From: Leifsonia shinshuensis
Lineage (GTDB): Bacteria > Actinomycetota > Actinomycetes > Actinomycetales > Microbacteriaceae
Assembly (NCBI RefSeq): GCF_031456835.1
Contig: NZ_JAVDVK010000001.1
Coordinates: 2,418,001 to 2,482,000, forward strand
Length of the DNA: 64,000 bases
Direction of reading: 5' to 3'
Below, in pieces: positions 51,395-59,250 of the stretch (position 1 is its first letter; each line of letters opens with the position of its first letter). The notes beneath the pieces were generated by a model. The model was not told the origin of the DNA, did no database searches, and saw only the letters and a list, made by a program, of their open reading frames with translations. The translations under genes and the position numbers were made by a program.

Positions 51395-52996
51395 TCACTC
51401 CCGTTCCACCAGCACGTGACGGTCGAGCGCGACGGCGATCGCCTCGTCCCGATTGGAGACGCCCAGCTTGCGGTAGGCGCTGCGCAGTTGCGACTTCACC
51501 GTGTTGATCGACACGTTGAGGTGCGCGGCGATCGCGCTGTGAGAGGGATGGTCGAGCAGCGCCGCGAGGACGGCCGTCTCCCGGGCGGTGAGGATGATGT
51601 CCGGGTTGACGTCCGGGATGAGCGGCCGGAGGCGGTTCACGGCGAGGCCCTCGCCGTAGCCGTGGGCTGTCAGCTGCCGTCCCACCCGCTCGAGGTCCGC
51701 GGCCGGGAGCAGCGACAATGCCAGGAGGTTGCCGCTGCCCTCGAGGATCGCCCCGAGGTGGTCGACCGCCCGGCCCACCCGCTCCTCGTTCGCGAAGCGC
51801 AGCAGCACCGCCGCCTCCAGCGCGGCCGCCTCCGCACGCTGCCGTGTCGACAGCAGAGCGCCGGAGATCGACCGCAACTGCTGGAGCGCCGCACCGTGCC
51901 GGTCCAGCGCCAGCTCGACGCGGGCGGTGCCGAGAGCCGCGTCGACCGGAGGCGGCGCGTCCCGCTCCAGCAGCGCCGCCGCCGACGCCGGGTGCCCGAG
52001 GGCGAGCTCCAGTTGCGCCCGCACCGCCGAGAGGGCACCGCGCGCGGCCAGCGAGCGAGCCTCCGCGCCACGCCGGCCGACGGATTCCTCGAGGTGCGCG
52101 AGCCCACGCCCGGGGTGGCCGCTCGCCAGTTCCGCCGTCGCCATCGTCGCGACGAAGGGCAACCAGTGCGGGGTGGTCCGGAGGTCGGGGTCGGCGTCCC
52201 GTAGCCGCGCGCGGGCGGTCACGGGGTCCAGCGCGTCGAGGGCGACGATCGCGTCCGCGACGTTGAGCAGCACGACGTTGTCCCTCCGCAGCTCCACCGC
52301 GTGGGAGCGCGCGGTCAGAATGTGGCGCCGCGCCTCGACGCCGTCGCCGTTGCCGGCGTGCAGCAGGGCGAGCATCGCGACGTTCCCCAGTCCGGCTGCG
52401 GGGTCGAGTGGATGCGCGTACGCCAGCCCCCGCTCCACCGTGGTGAGCGCCTTGCCGGGGTCGCCGCTGTACAGCAGAGTCGCTCCCAGGCGGGAGTGCA
52501 GACCGCCCACGGTCGCGACGTTCCGCACGTCCGCCGCACTCAGGTGCTCGAGTTCGGTCGCCGCCGCCCGGGCGGCCGCGGCCGCGCCCTGCGTACGCCC
52601 CAGCCCCAGCTGCACCTGCGCCTGATCGAGCAGGACGATGGCGCGGTCGATCCTCCGCACCCTCCGGGCCGGGTCGCCTAGGACGGCCGAGGCCTCCCCT
52701 GCCCGCAGCAGGCCGCCGACCCGGTGCGCCTGCGCAGCAGGATCGTCAAGGCCGGCGAGCAGCGCGAGGAGCGGATGGTCGCGCAGCTCCTCGGCCGGAA
52801 GCCGCCGGAGCGGGGCCGCGCGTTTCGGGACCGGCCCGGCGATGAGATCGAACCACCGGCGGCGGGCGACCTCGGACGCGGGATCCGGACCCCCCTCGGC
52901 GAGTGCCGTCTCGAGCTGGGACCACGCCTCCTCGAAGAGGCGGCGCTCCCCAGGGTCGGCTGCGGGTGTCTCTGTCGTGCTTTCCGCTCGTTCCAC
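51395..52996 (-). CDS. LuxR-family regulator, 533 aa (paralogue 2)
   Basis: 533 aa from GTG at 52996 (GGAGG 7 nt upstream); longer starts are open but lack a ribosome site. The TPR-like helical N-terminal region without P-loop (about residues 15-455) and C-terminal LuxR HTH (~470-530: IILTARETAVLAALLDHP, SHSAIAAHLNVSINTVKSQL, AYRKLGVSNRDEAIAVA) mirror the regulator at 36548-38155 throughout its length. It lies beside the gene whose promoter is site C. Both paralogues are therefore next to genes with tandem GGGTGAA elements. The ligand or phosphorylation signal is not evident; there is no receiver domain. Confidence 0.88.
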   Translation of the reverse strand: MERAESTTETPAADPGERRLFEEAWSQLETALAEGGPDPASEVARRRWFDLIAGPVPKRAAPLRRLPAEELRDHPLLALLAGLDDPAAQAHRVGGLLRAGEASAVLGDPARRVRRIDRAIVLLDQAQVQLGLGRTQGAAAAARAAATELEHLSAADVRNVATVGGLHSRLGATLLYSGDPGKALTTVERGLAYAHPLDPAAGLGNVAMLALLHAGNGDGVEARRHILTARSHAVELRRDNVVLLNVADAIVALDALDPVTARARLRDADPDLRTTPHWLPFVATMATAELASGHPGRGLAHLEESVGRRGAEARSLAARGALSAVRAQLELALGHPASAAALLERDAPPPVDAALGTARVELALDRHGAALQQLRSISGALLSTRQRAEAAALEAAVLLRFANEERVGRAVDHLGAILEGSGNLLALSLLPAADLERVGRQLTAHGYGEGLAVNRLRPLIPDVNPDIILTARETAVLAALLDHPSHSAIAAHLNVSINTVKSQLRSAYRKLGVSNRDEAIAVALDRHVLVERE

Positions 52997-53119
52997 GAGC
53001 TGTCCTCCGAAGTCAGGACGCGCGCGTCGGCGCATCCTGGACGTCCGGAAGCGAGACGTCAGCCCGCTTTCAGGGGCGATCGGCTCTCCGGATCCAGGCG
53101 CGCGCGTGCGCGTCGGCTC

Positions 53120-53162
53120 GCACCCGGTACGGGTGCCTGGTGAGTGGAGGCGTGAAGCCTCC
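53120..53162 (-). terminator. Paired hairpins after the Ser/Thr/Pro-rich gene
   Basis: GCACCCG-GTA-CGGGTGC (53120-53136) and GGAGGC-GTGAA-GCCTCC (53146-53162) lie 15-57 nt past the stop of the minus-strand gene and before the LuxR start. No T-run; could terminate or form part of the LuxR 5' region. Confidence 0.4.
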
Positions 53163-53176
53163 ATCCGGAGGTGCGT

Positions 53177-54106
53177 TCAGCCAGGGCTGACGTCGTGTTC
53201 GCCCGGCGGGGCGGAGGTCGGCGCGTGCGAGCGCGCCGGCGCGGAGGTGTCGTGGGGCGCCGCGGGCGGGGTCCAGGCGCCGGTCTGCTCGGCGGCGGAG
53301 CCGGAGCCGCCCGAACCCGAAGAGGTCAGCACGCCGTCGGCCGAGGCCGAAAGGTGTGCGGCGGGAGCGTGCGCCGGGTCGTCGGCGGGTGCCGCCACCG
53401 CAGTCGCGCCGCTGGGGACGGCAGCGGAGACGGAGGCGGCAGCCGGCCACGCCGACGTCGCGTTGGACCCCCGCGTTCCGATCGTCGCTGTCGAAATCAC
53501 GGCCGTCGACGTCGTCGCCGTCGTGGTTGGCGACTGCTCGGCCGGTGTGGCGCTCCCGCCCGCCCCGCTCTGGGTGCCGTCACCCGCGGGCGGCGTGGAG
53601 GGATCCGTCGGCGACGAAGATCCGGGAGACCCAGGCTGCCCGCTCGCCGGCGGCTCGGACGGCGACGTGGCGCCTCCTCCTGAGCCGGTGACGCCGTCCA
53701 GGATGCCGCCCACCGTACCGACGACGGACCCGGTCGGCGTCGACCCGGCGACCGATTCGACGACGCCGCCGACGACCGGGAGGGACGTGACCACGGGATC
53801 CACGACATTCGTCACCGGGGAGAGCACGGATCCGACGATCCCGCCGAGCCCTGCTCCGGAGTCGCCACCGGCGCCCTGCGACGGCTGCGTACTGGGAAGC
53901 ACGGCCCCCACGGCGCCCTGGACGACGGATCCGAGCAGCGAACCGTGCGGAGGCGGGTCGCCCTCGGCGGCCGACGCGGGCGCCGAGGGGAACAGGAAGA
54001 CCAGAGCGGTGAGGAGGCCTGCGCCCCCGAAGCCGAGCAGCGCGACGCGCACCACTCGTCGCCGCGCGCGCGTCACGCGCGCCAGCGGCTGCTCGCCGTC
54101 CTCCAC
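53177..54106 (-). CDS. Exported Ser/Thr/Pro/Gly-rich low-complexity protein
   Basis: 309 aa from GTG at 54106 (GGGGAGG, 5-nt spacing). A basic n-region RARRRVVRVALLGFGG, a hydrophobic stretch and ASA-AE form a signal peptide (cleavage near residue 47). The mature part is low complexity: a Gly/Val-rich segment with G-x-V-x-G repeats (~55-135), then Ser/Pro/Thr/Ala-rich sequence to the end. There is no sortase signal or second membrane helix. Probably a secreted or wall-associated glycosylated protein. It carries promoter site C and stands next to the LuxR paralogue, so it likely belongs to the same surface regulon as the two giant proteins. Confidence 0.75.
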   Translation of the reverse strand: MEDGEQPLARVTRARRRVVRVALLGFGGAGLLTALVFLFPSAPASAAEGDPPPHGSLLGSVVQGAVGAVLPSTQPSQGAGGDSGAGLGGIVGSVLSPVTNVVDPVVTSLPVVGGVVESVAGSTPTGSVVGTVGGILDGVTGSGGGATSPSEPPASGQPGSPGSSSPTDPSTPPAGDGTQSGAGGSATPAEQSPTTTATTSTAVISTATIGTRGSNATSAWPAAASVSAAVPSGATAVAAPADDPAHAPAAHLSASADGVLTSSGSGGSGSAAEQTGAWTPPAAPHDTSAPARSHAPTSAPPGEHDVSPG

Positions 54107-54160
54107 CGATCCTCCCCGTTCTCACCCGAATGCTAGCGGTACGTAGAAAAGAATCCGAGA

Positions 54161-54212
54161 ACCCTTACGCACAAGGCAACGCTTCAGCCGCGATTTCACC
54201 CTCGCTTCACCC
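54161..54212 (-). promoter_or_regulatory. Tandem GGGTGAA promoter element, site C (Ser/Thr/Pro-rich protein)
   Basis: On the minus strand GGGTGAA at 54212-54206 and 54201-54195, 11 bp apart, followed after 28 nt by AAGGGT (54166-54161; TAAGGG one base earlier) as the weakest -10 of the four. The outer heptamer overlaps the stop codon of the tetR gene upstream. A further TCACCC lies near the ribosome site of the target gene. Confidence 0.6.
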
Positions 54213-54866
54213 TGGCGCGTGCGCAGTCGCGCCGGACAACTGCGCCGCGATCCCCGCACTGACGAATCGCGCGTACTCGTCGAGCCCCCAGCCGCCCCGC
54301 GCGACGAGCATGTCGTACAGCTGCGGCGAGCTGTAGACCAGCAGGATGTCCGTCGCGCGCTCGAGGGAAAGTTCCGCGGGCAGGTGCCCCGCCTCCAGCA
54401 GGCGGCGTGCGTTGTGCCCCATCCGCGTGCGCCGGTCATCGGCGAGCGCCCGGGCGAGCTCCGCCAGCTCGGGGTCGTGGGCCGCGGCCGCGTCGACCAG
54501 GAGCAGGACGGGCGCGACCCGGGGAGAGACTTCGGCGGCGAGGCGTCCCCACCCGTCGAGCCGGGCGGGCAGGTCGTCCGCAGGGAGAGTGTCCGACCGG
54601 CTCTCCGCATCCACCGGCCCTAGCCCGCGCAGAGCCTCCTCGACGACCGCGCGGGTGAGGGCCGCCCGCCCGGGGAACCGCTTGTAGACCGACTCGGCCG
54701 AGATCTCGCAGGCGCGAGCCACCGCCGGGATCGAGAGCCCGGCGTACCCGTCCGCGAGGAGGATGTCGCGAGCGTGCTCCAGGATGCGCGCTCGCACCTG
54801 CTCCGCTCGCGCGCGCCGGGCCCCGCTGTCGTATTGCCGCTTGACGCCCGCCATGCCACGCCCCAT
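54207..54866 (-). CDS. TetR-family regulator
   Basis: 219 aa from the ATG at 54866; a second in-frame ATG at 54854 has a G-rich upstream stretch and is equally possible. TetR helix-turn-helix at about residues 20-65 (ILEHARDILLADGYAGLSIP, AVARACEISAESVYKRFPGR). The C-terminal domain shows no specific motif. It diverges from the SnoaL/NmrA gene pair across a 43-bp gap that is almost filled by a perfect operator-like dyad, so it very probably represses that pair and itself. Confidence 0.85.
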   Translation of the reverse strand: MGRGMAGVKRQYDSGARRARAEQVRARILEHARDILLADGYAGLSIPAVARACEISAESVYKRFPGRAALTRAVVEEALRGLGPVDAESRSDTLPADDLPARLDGWGRLAAEVSPRVAPVLLLVDAAAAHDPELAELARALADDRRTRMGHNARRLLEAGHLPAELSLERATDILLVYSSPQLYDMLVARGGWGLDEYARFVSAGIAAQLSGATAHAPG

Positions 54867-54876
54867 ACTCGAAATA

Positions 54877-54894
54877 GTTACAGATGACTGTAAC
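54877..54894. promoter_or_regulatory. TetR operator between tetR and the SnoaL gene
   Basis: Perfect dyad GTTACAG-ATGA-CTGTAAC, 7-bp arms and 4-nt centre, midway between the divergent start codons (54866 and 54910). Confidence 0.8.
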
Positions 54895-54909
54895 GAAATC
54901 GAGGCAGCA

Positions 54910-55329
54910 ATGTCCAGAGACAACACCGGGTTCCTCGACCGCCTTCGGGGTGCGACGAACCGCCACGACCTCGACGCGCTCGTCGACTGCTTCACGCCGG
55001 GCTACCGGAACGAGACGCCCGCGCATCCCGGCCGCGGCTTCGACGGCACCGCACAGGTGCGCAGCAATTGGGGCCGGATCTTCGACTTCGTCCCCGACAT
55101 CCAGGCCACGATCCTCCGGCAGGCGGCCGACGGGGACGACGTGTGGTCCGAGTGGGAGATGTCGGGCACGCGTCTCGACGGCACGACGCACCTCATGCGG
55201 GGCGTGATCGTCTTCACGCTGGACGGAGATCGCGCGGTCTCCGCGCGCTTCTATCTGGAACCCGTCGACGAGACCCCGTCCACCGTCGATCAGGCGGTCG
55301 CGACGCAGGTGCACGAGAGCGCGCCATGA
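54910..55329 (+). CDS. SnoaL-like / NTF2-fold protein
   Basis: 139 aa from the ATG at 54910 (GAGG 5 nt upstream). The N-terminal helix RLRGATNRHDLDALVDCF, then YRNETPAHPGRGFDGTAQVRSNW and the strand pairs WSEWEMSGTRLDGTTHLMRG and ARFYLEPVDE follow the SnoaL_2 cone fold. Members include polyketide cyclases and small-molecule isomerases or hydrolases, but most are uncharacterised. Translationally coupled (ATGA) to the NmrA-like reductase, so the pair may act on one compound; both are controlled by the divergent TetR gene. Confidence 0.85.
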   Translation: MSRDNTGFLDRLRGATNRHDLDALVDCFTPGYRNETPAHPGRGFDGTAQVRSNWGRIFDFVPDIQATILRQAADGDDVWSEWEMSGTRLDGTTHLMRGVIVFTLDGDRAVSARFYLEPVDETPSTVDQAVATQVHESAP

Positions 55330-56123
55330 TCGTCGTGGCCGGAGGAAGCGGGCTCCTGGGGCGCCTGATCGTCACCCGCCTCCTCGACCTCGGCGAGCGT
55401 CTCGCTGTCCTCGTGCGGGATGTTGACCGCGCCCGGGCGCTGCTCGACCCGGCCGTGAAAGTGACCGGCGCCGATGTGCGCCGACCGGAGGGGTTGGATG
55501 CGGCCGTGGCGGGAGCCGACGTGGTCGTCTCGGCCGTGCACGGATTCCTGGGCGGCCGCGGGGCCGGTCCGGCAGAGATCGACGAGCGCGGGAACGCGAA
55601 CCTGATCGACGCGGCAGCAGCGACCGGAGCGCAGGTCGTCCTGATGTCGGTGAGCGGCGCCGCTCCGGACCATCCCCTCGACCTCTTCCGCGCCAAGTAC
55701 GCCGCCGAGCAGTACCTGCTCGCGAGCACCATCCCCGGGACGATCGTGCGGGCGCCCGCCTACCTCGAGACCTGGCGCGCCATCCTCGCCGAGACCGCCG
55801 GAACCACCGGTCGCCCTCTCGTCTTCGGCCGGGGCGACCGGCCGATCCGGTTCGTCTCGGCCGCCGAGGTCGCCGACACGGTGGTGACCGCGACGCGGCA
55901 ACCGGCATCCCGCGGTCAGACGATCGAGATCGCCGGCGAGCCGATCACGATGAACGAGCTCGCCCGGTCGGTGCAGCAGGAACGGCACTGGTCCGGCTCG
56001 CTCCGCCATGTGCCACGCCCCGTCCTCCGCGCTCTGGCCGTGACGGCGCGTCCCGTGAACCCGGCGTTCGCGCGCCAGAATCGAGCCGCGCTCGGGATGG
56101 ACGTCGACCCGGCCCGCCGCTGA
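55326..56123 (+). CDS. NmrA-like NAD(P)-binding protein
   Basis: 265 aa from the ATG at 55326, overlapping the SnoaL gene stop. Rossmann motif VAGGSGLLG (residues 4-12), strand ends VLVRD, VKVTGADVRRPEGLDAAVAG and VVVSAVHG, VVLMSVSGAA. Atypical SDR of the NmrA / NAD(P)H-quinone-oxidoreductase-like group; the Y-x3-K pair appears only as FRAKYAAEQY. It may be a reductase or a redox-state binder. It ends 1 bp before the convergent MarR gene. Confidence 0.85.
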   Translation: MIVVAGGSGLLGRLIVTRLLDLGERLAVLVRDVDRARALLDPAVKVTGADVRRPEGLDAAVAGADVVVSAVHGFLGGRGAGPAEIDERGNANLIDAAAATGAQVVLMSVSGAAPDHPLDLFRAKYAAEQYLLASTIPGTIVRAPAYLETWRAILAETAGTTGRPLVFGRGDRPIRFVSAAEVADTVVTATRQPASRGQTIEIAGEPITMNELARSVQQERHWSGSLRHVPRPVLRALAVTARPVNPAFARQNRAALGMDVDPARR

Positions 56124-56124
56124 A

Positions 56125-56538
56125 TCAGGCGTCGGCGAGCAGCTTCTGCAGCAGGCCGGAGAGCGTCGCCCGCTCGCCCTCGTCGAGCGGGCTGAAGAGC
56201 TGAGCGAGGATGTCGTCGGCGATCGCGTGCCCGGCGGCGAGCATCCGTCGCCCCTCCTCGGTCAGAGCGTGCTCGATGCGACGCCCGCGGCCGGCGGTCC
56301 GCACGATCAGGCCGCGGTCGACGAGCCGATTCGCCAGCGTGCTGAACGCCTGATCGCTCTGGAAGGTCGCCACCGCGAGGTCGTGCCCGGAGGCGTTGGG
56401 CATCCGGTCGATCGCCCGAAGCGCATCCCACTGCACGAGGGAGACGCCGATCTCCTGCAGGGCGGCGTCCATGGTGCGGTGGTCGCGATACTGCGCCCGC
56501 TTGATCGCCTGCCCGAGTGCTTCCAGATCGGTCGTCAT
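56125..56538 (-). CDS. MarR-family transcriptional regulator
   Basis: 137 aa. Winged-helix MarR: VSLVQWDALRAIDRMPNASG (helices 2-3), HDLAVATFQSDQAFSTLANRLVDRGLI (recognition helix), then the wing VRTAGRGRRIEHALTEEGRRML. Divergent from the alpha/beta hydrolase gene with an inverted repeat between them, so it probably represses that gene and responds to a phenolic or similar ligand. Confidence 0.9.
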   Translation of the reverse strand: MTTDLEALGQAIKRAQYRDHRTMDAALQEIGVSLVQWDALRAIDRMPNASGHDLAVATFQSDQAFSTLANRLVDRGLIVRTAGRGRRIEHALTEEGRRMLAAGHAIADDILAQLFSPLDEGERATLSGLLQKLLADA

Positions 56539-56549
56539 GGTGCTAGCTT

Positions 56550-56577
56550 ATCAACATCCGTATATAAACATGTTGAT
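56550..56577. promoter_or_regulatory. MarR operator
   Basis: Inverted repeat ATCAACAT / ATGTTGAT (56550-56557, 56570-56577) around the AT-rich centre CCGTATATAAAC. It lies 12 nt from each start codon side (MarR 56538, hydrolase 56591), so it covers both promoters. Confidence 0.8.
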
Positions 56578-56590
56578 TTAGGATGGACCC

Positions 56591-57370
56591 ATGAGCCCTT
56601 CGCTTCCTCCCGACTTCGAGCTGCTCCCCACTGGCGAACCCGATGCACCCGTCGCCCTCGTGCTGCACGGCGGCGGCGGTCCCCAGACCGTCGCGCCGCT
56701 GGTGTCGCACCTGGCCGCGACGCACCGCGTTCTCGCCCCCACCCACCCCGGCTGGAACGGGACGCCGCTCCCCGACGACATCCGGTCGGTGGCGGACCTC
56801 GCCGACGCCTACCTGGAACGCCTGCTCGCCGACGGGACGCGCGACGTGACGGTGGTGGGATCGTCCATCGGCGGCTGGATCGCCCTCGAGCTGGCGGTGC
56901 GAGCCGCTGCCGGCACGAGGTTCGCCGGCATCCTTCGCGCCGTCGTCGACATCGACGGCGTCGGAGCCGTTGTGGACGGCGAACCGATCGCGGACTTCTT
57001 CGCCCTCGACGCACGCGGCCTCGCCGAGGCCGCGTGGCACGACCCCGAGCGCGGCTTCGTGGACCCCGCCGACCTCACCGACGAGCAGCGCGCGATCCAG
57101 CAGTCGAACGGCCGGACCATGGCCGTCCTCGCCGGGCGCTCGATGAGCGACCCGACGCTGCTCGCCCGGCTCGGGGCCGTCGACGTGCCGACCCTGGTCG
57201 TCTACGGGCAGAGCGACGGGATCGTGACGCCCGCCTACGGCCGTGCGGTCGCGGGCGCGATCCCGACGTCCGAGTTCGCCGAGATTCCGGAGGCCGGCCA
57301 CCTGCCGCATCTCGAGAATCCCGCGGCGACCTGGACCGTCATCGACCCTTTCCTGGCGCGGTTGAACTGA
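56591..57370 (+). CDS. Alpha/beta-hydrolase
   Basis: 259 aa. Oxyanion-hole HGGGGPQ near residue 28, nucleophile elbow VGSSIGGW (Ser ~96), acid aspartate in YGQSDGIV and catalytic histidine in AGHLPHLENP. A typical small esterase / C-C-bond hydrolase of the alpha/beta fold with a short cap. Control by the divergent MarR repressor suggests turnover of an aromatic or xenobiotic ester; substrate unknown. Confidence 0.9.
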   Translation: MSPSLPPDFELLPTGEPDAPVALVLHGGGGPQTVAPLVSHLAATHRVLAPTHPGWNGTPLPDDIRSVADLADAYLERLLADGTRDVTVVGSSIGGWIALELAVRAAAGTRFAGILRAVVDIDGVGAVVDGEPIADFFALDARGLAEAAWHDPERGFVDPADLTDEQRAIQQSNGRTMAVLAGRSMSDPTLLARLGAVDVPTLVVYGQSDGIVTPAYGRAVAGAIPTSEFAEIPEAGHLPHLENPAATWTVIDPFLARLN

Positions 57371-57432
57371 CCGGGTCTTCCTGACGCCCCGAGCGCCTGG
57401 ATCGCGACGATCCGCTGTGCCAGTGTGAATGG

Positions 57433-58335
57433 GTGCCTCCCTCGTCTTCCGCGCCCCGCGTCCGTATCGGTGTCGTCGGTGTCGGCCGGATGGGCTCGGG
57501 AGTGCTCGCCCGGCTCGCACCCCTCGGCGCGGCCGCCTCCGACCTCGACGCCTCCCGTCGCGAGGCCGTGGAGGCCAGCGGTGCGGCCTGGATGGACTCG
57601 GTGACGGCCCTCGCCGTATCGAGCGACGTGCTCGTGACCGTGCTGCCCGGACCGGACGAACTGGATGCGGCCATGCGCCAGGCGCTCCCCGCTCTACCCG
57701 AGGGAGCGCTCTGGCTCGACCTCACCTCCGGCGACCCGGCCCGAGCGTCCGCCCTGGCCGACGAAGCAGCCGAACGAGGCATCGATGCGGTTGCGGCGCC
57801 GATGGGAGGCGGCCCGGACGACGCCGCCGCCGGCACGCTCACGTTCTACATCGGCGGCGCACCGGACGCGGTCGACCGGGCCCTGCCCATCCTGAGCAGG
57901 CTCGCAGCGGGCGACGGGATGCGCGTCTGCGGCCCGCATCCACGTGACGGGCACATCGTGAAACTGCTGGCGAACGCGCTGTGGTTCGCGAACGCGGTCG
58001 CGGCCGGCGAAGCCCTGCTCATCGGCGAGGCCCACGGCCTCGCGCCCCAGCATCTGCAGGCGCTCCTGGCGCAAAGCGCGGGCAGCAGCATCGCCCTCAG
58101 CCGTCATGTGCCGGAGGTGTTCCACGGCGACTACCTGGAGACGTTCGGCGTCGACCGGGTCGTGGAGGAGCTGGATGCCGTCGCGGCGCTGGCGCGTGCG
58201 AGCGCGACCCCGTCGCCGGTGCTCGACGCATCCGCGGACCTCCACCGGGAGGCGCTCGCCCGTTTCGGCCCGGCGCCCGGCGAGCTCCTCGGCGTGCGGA
58301 TGCTGGAGGAACTCGCCCGGCGCGACCTGCGGTAG
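57433..58335 (+). CDS. Beta-hydroxyacid dehydrogenase family oxidoreductase
   Basis: 300 aa from GTG at 57433. Dinucleotide motif GVVGVGRMGSGV, then the substrate strand LTSGDPARAS and the family motif VAAPMGGGPDDAAAGTLTFYIGG (shown here from the VAAPMGGG and GTLTFYIGG parts). Catalytic lysine in HIVKLLANAL. NAD(P)-dependent 3-hydroxyisobutyrate / tartronate-semialdehyde reductase-type architecture, with an all-helical C-terminal dimerisation domain. Exact substrate unknown. Confidence 0.88.
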   Translation: MPPSSSAPRVRIGVVGVGRMGSGVLARLAPLGAAASDLDASRREAVEASGAAWMDSVTALAVSSDVLVTVLPGPDELDAAMRQALPALPEGALWLDLTSGDPARASALADEAAERGIDAVAAPMGGGPDDAAAGTLTFYIGGAPDAVDRALPILSRLAAGDGMRVCGPHPRDGHIVKLLANALWFANAVAAGEALLIGEAHGLAPQHLQALLAQSAGSSIALSRHVPEVFHGDYLETFGVDRVVEELDAVAALARASATPSPVLDASADLHREALARFGPAPGELLGVRMLEELARRDLR

Positions 58336-58340
58336 CCGCC

Positions 58341-59216
58341 TCAGCCGAGCAGCGCCTCGTGCGCGACCTCCAGCAGGCGGCCCGTCCGGAACTCCTCGTG
58401 CGCCGTGACCGTGAGGACGGCGCCGTGGGAGTCATCCACGACGACGTACTGGCCGTAGCGTCCGTCGAAGCGCCACAGGCCCGAGGGGCCCTCCCACGTC
58501 CCGATCCCGTAGTGCGCCGACGAACCGGTCTCGCCGGTCTCCGTCCAGTCGGTGTGCATCCCGTCGATCCACGCGGCGCTGACGATGTGCGTGTCGTTCC
58601 ACTCGCCACGGTCGCGCAGCGCCCGGCCAATGCGGGCCAGCTCCTCGGTGCGGAGTTCGAGCCCGGTGCCCGCGACGATCCAGCCGAGCGGGCAGCGCAT
58701 CCACTGCGGGTTGTCGATGCCGAGGGGTTCGAAGAGCCGCGGGAGCAGCCAGTCGCGCACGTCGCCGACGGCGACGCCGAGCATCCGCATCGCGACGTAG
58801 GGGCTGGAGTCGGTGTAGAGGAAGTGCTCGCCGGGGCCGCGGGTGGGGTGCCGGAGCATCTCCTGCGCGAGATCCGCTCCGGGCACCGGCTGGTCGCCGA
58901 ACCACTGGAACGGGATGCCGCTCGTCATGGTCAGCAGGTGGCGGAGCGTCACCCGCTCGACCCCCTCGCCGAGCTCCAGCTGCGGGAGGGCCTCGGCGAC
59001 GGTCGTGTCGAGGGACAGGATGCCCTCGTCCACGGCGATCCCGGCGGCCAGGGCGCTCACGCCCTTGGACACCGAGTACAGGTTGACCCGGTCGTCGCTG
59101 CGCCAGCGGTGCTGTGCCTCCTCGTCGCCGACGAGCGCGTGGGCGCCGTAGACGCCCAGCCCCTCCCGGTCGACGGTTCGGACGAAACGGGTCAGGAGGG
59201 CATCGGCGGCGGTCAT
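58341..59216 (-). CDS. Serine hydrolase, beta-lactamase class C / penicillin-binding-protein-like
   Basis: 291 aa. Active-site S-x-x-K in LYSVSKGVSA (Ser ~ residue 49), the second motif Y-x-[NS]-like YTDSSPY, and a third motif HYGIGTW in place of K-T-G. No signal peptide, so a cytoplasmic esterase or amidase of the class C fold is more likely than a beta-lactamase. It ends 5 bp from the convergent dehydrogenase gene. Confidence 0.88.
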   Translation of the reverse strand: MTAADALLTRFVRTVDREGLGVYGAHALVGDEEAQHRWRSDDRVNLYSVSKGVSALAAGIAVDEGILSLDTTVAEALPQLELGEGVERVTLRHLLTMTSGIPFQWFGDQPVPGADLAQEMLRHPTRGPGEHFLYTDSSPYVAMRMLGVAVGDVRDWLLPRLFEPLGIDNPQWMRCPLGWIVAGTGLELRTEELARIGRALRDRGEWNDTHIVSAAWIDGMHTDWTETGETGSSAHYGIGTWEGPSGLWRFDGRYGQYVVVDDSHGAVLTVTAHEEFRTGRLLEVAHEALLG

Positions 59217-59250
59217 GTCCCTATTCTTATCTCGTCCGGAGCACGCGCTT

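Noticed and set aside
53580-54125. Other frames over the Ser/Thr/Pro-rich gene
   Set aside because: All competing frames give Arg-rich translations; only the minus frame at 53177-54106 has a signal peptide and ribosome site.
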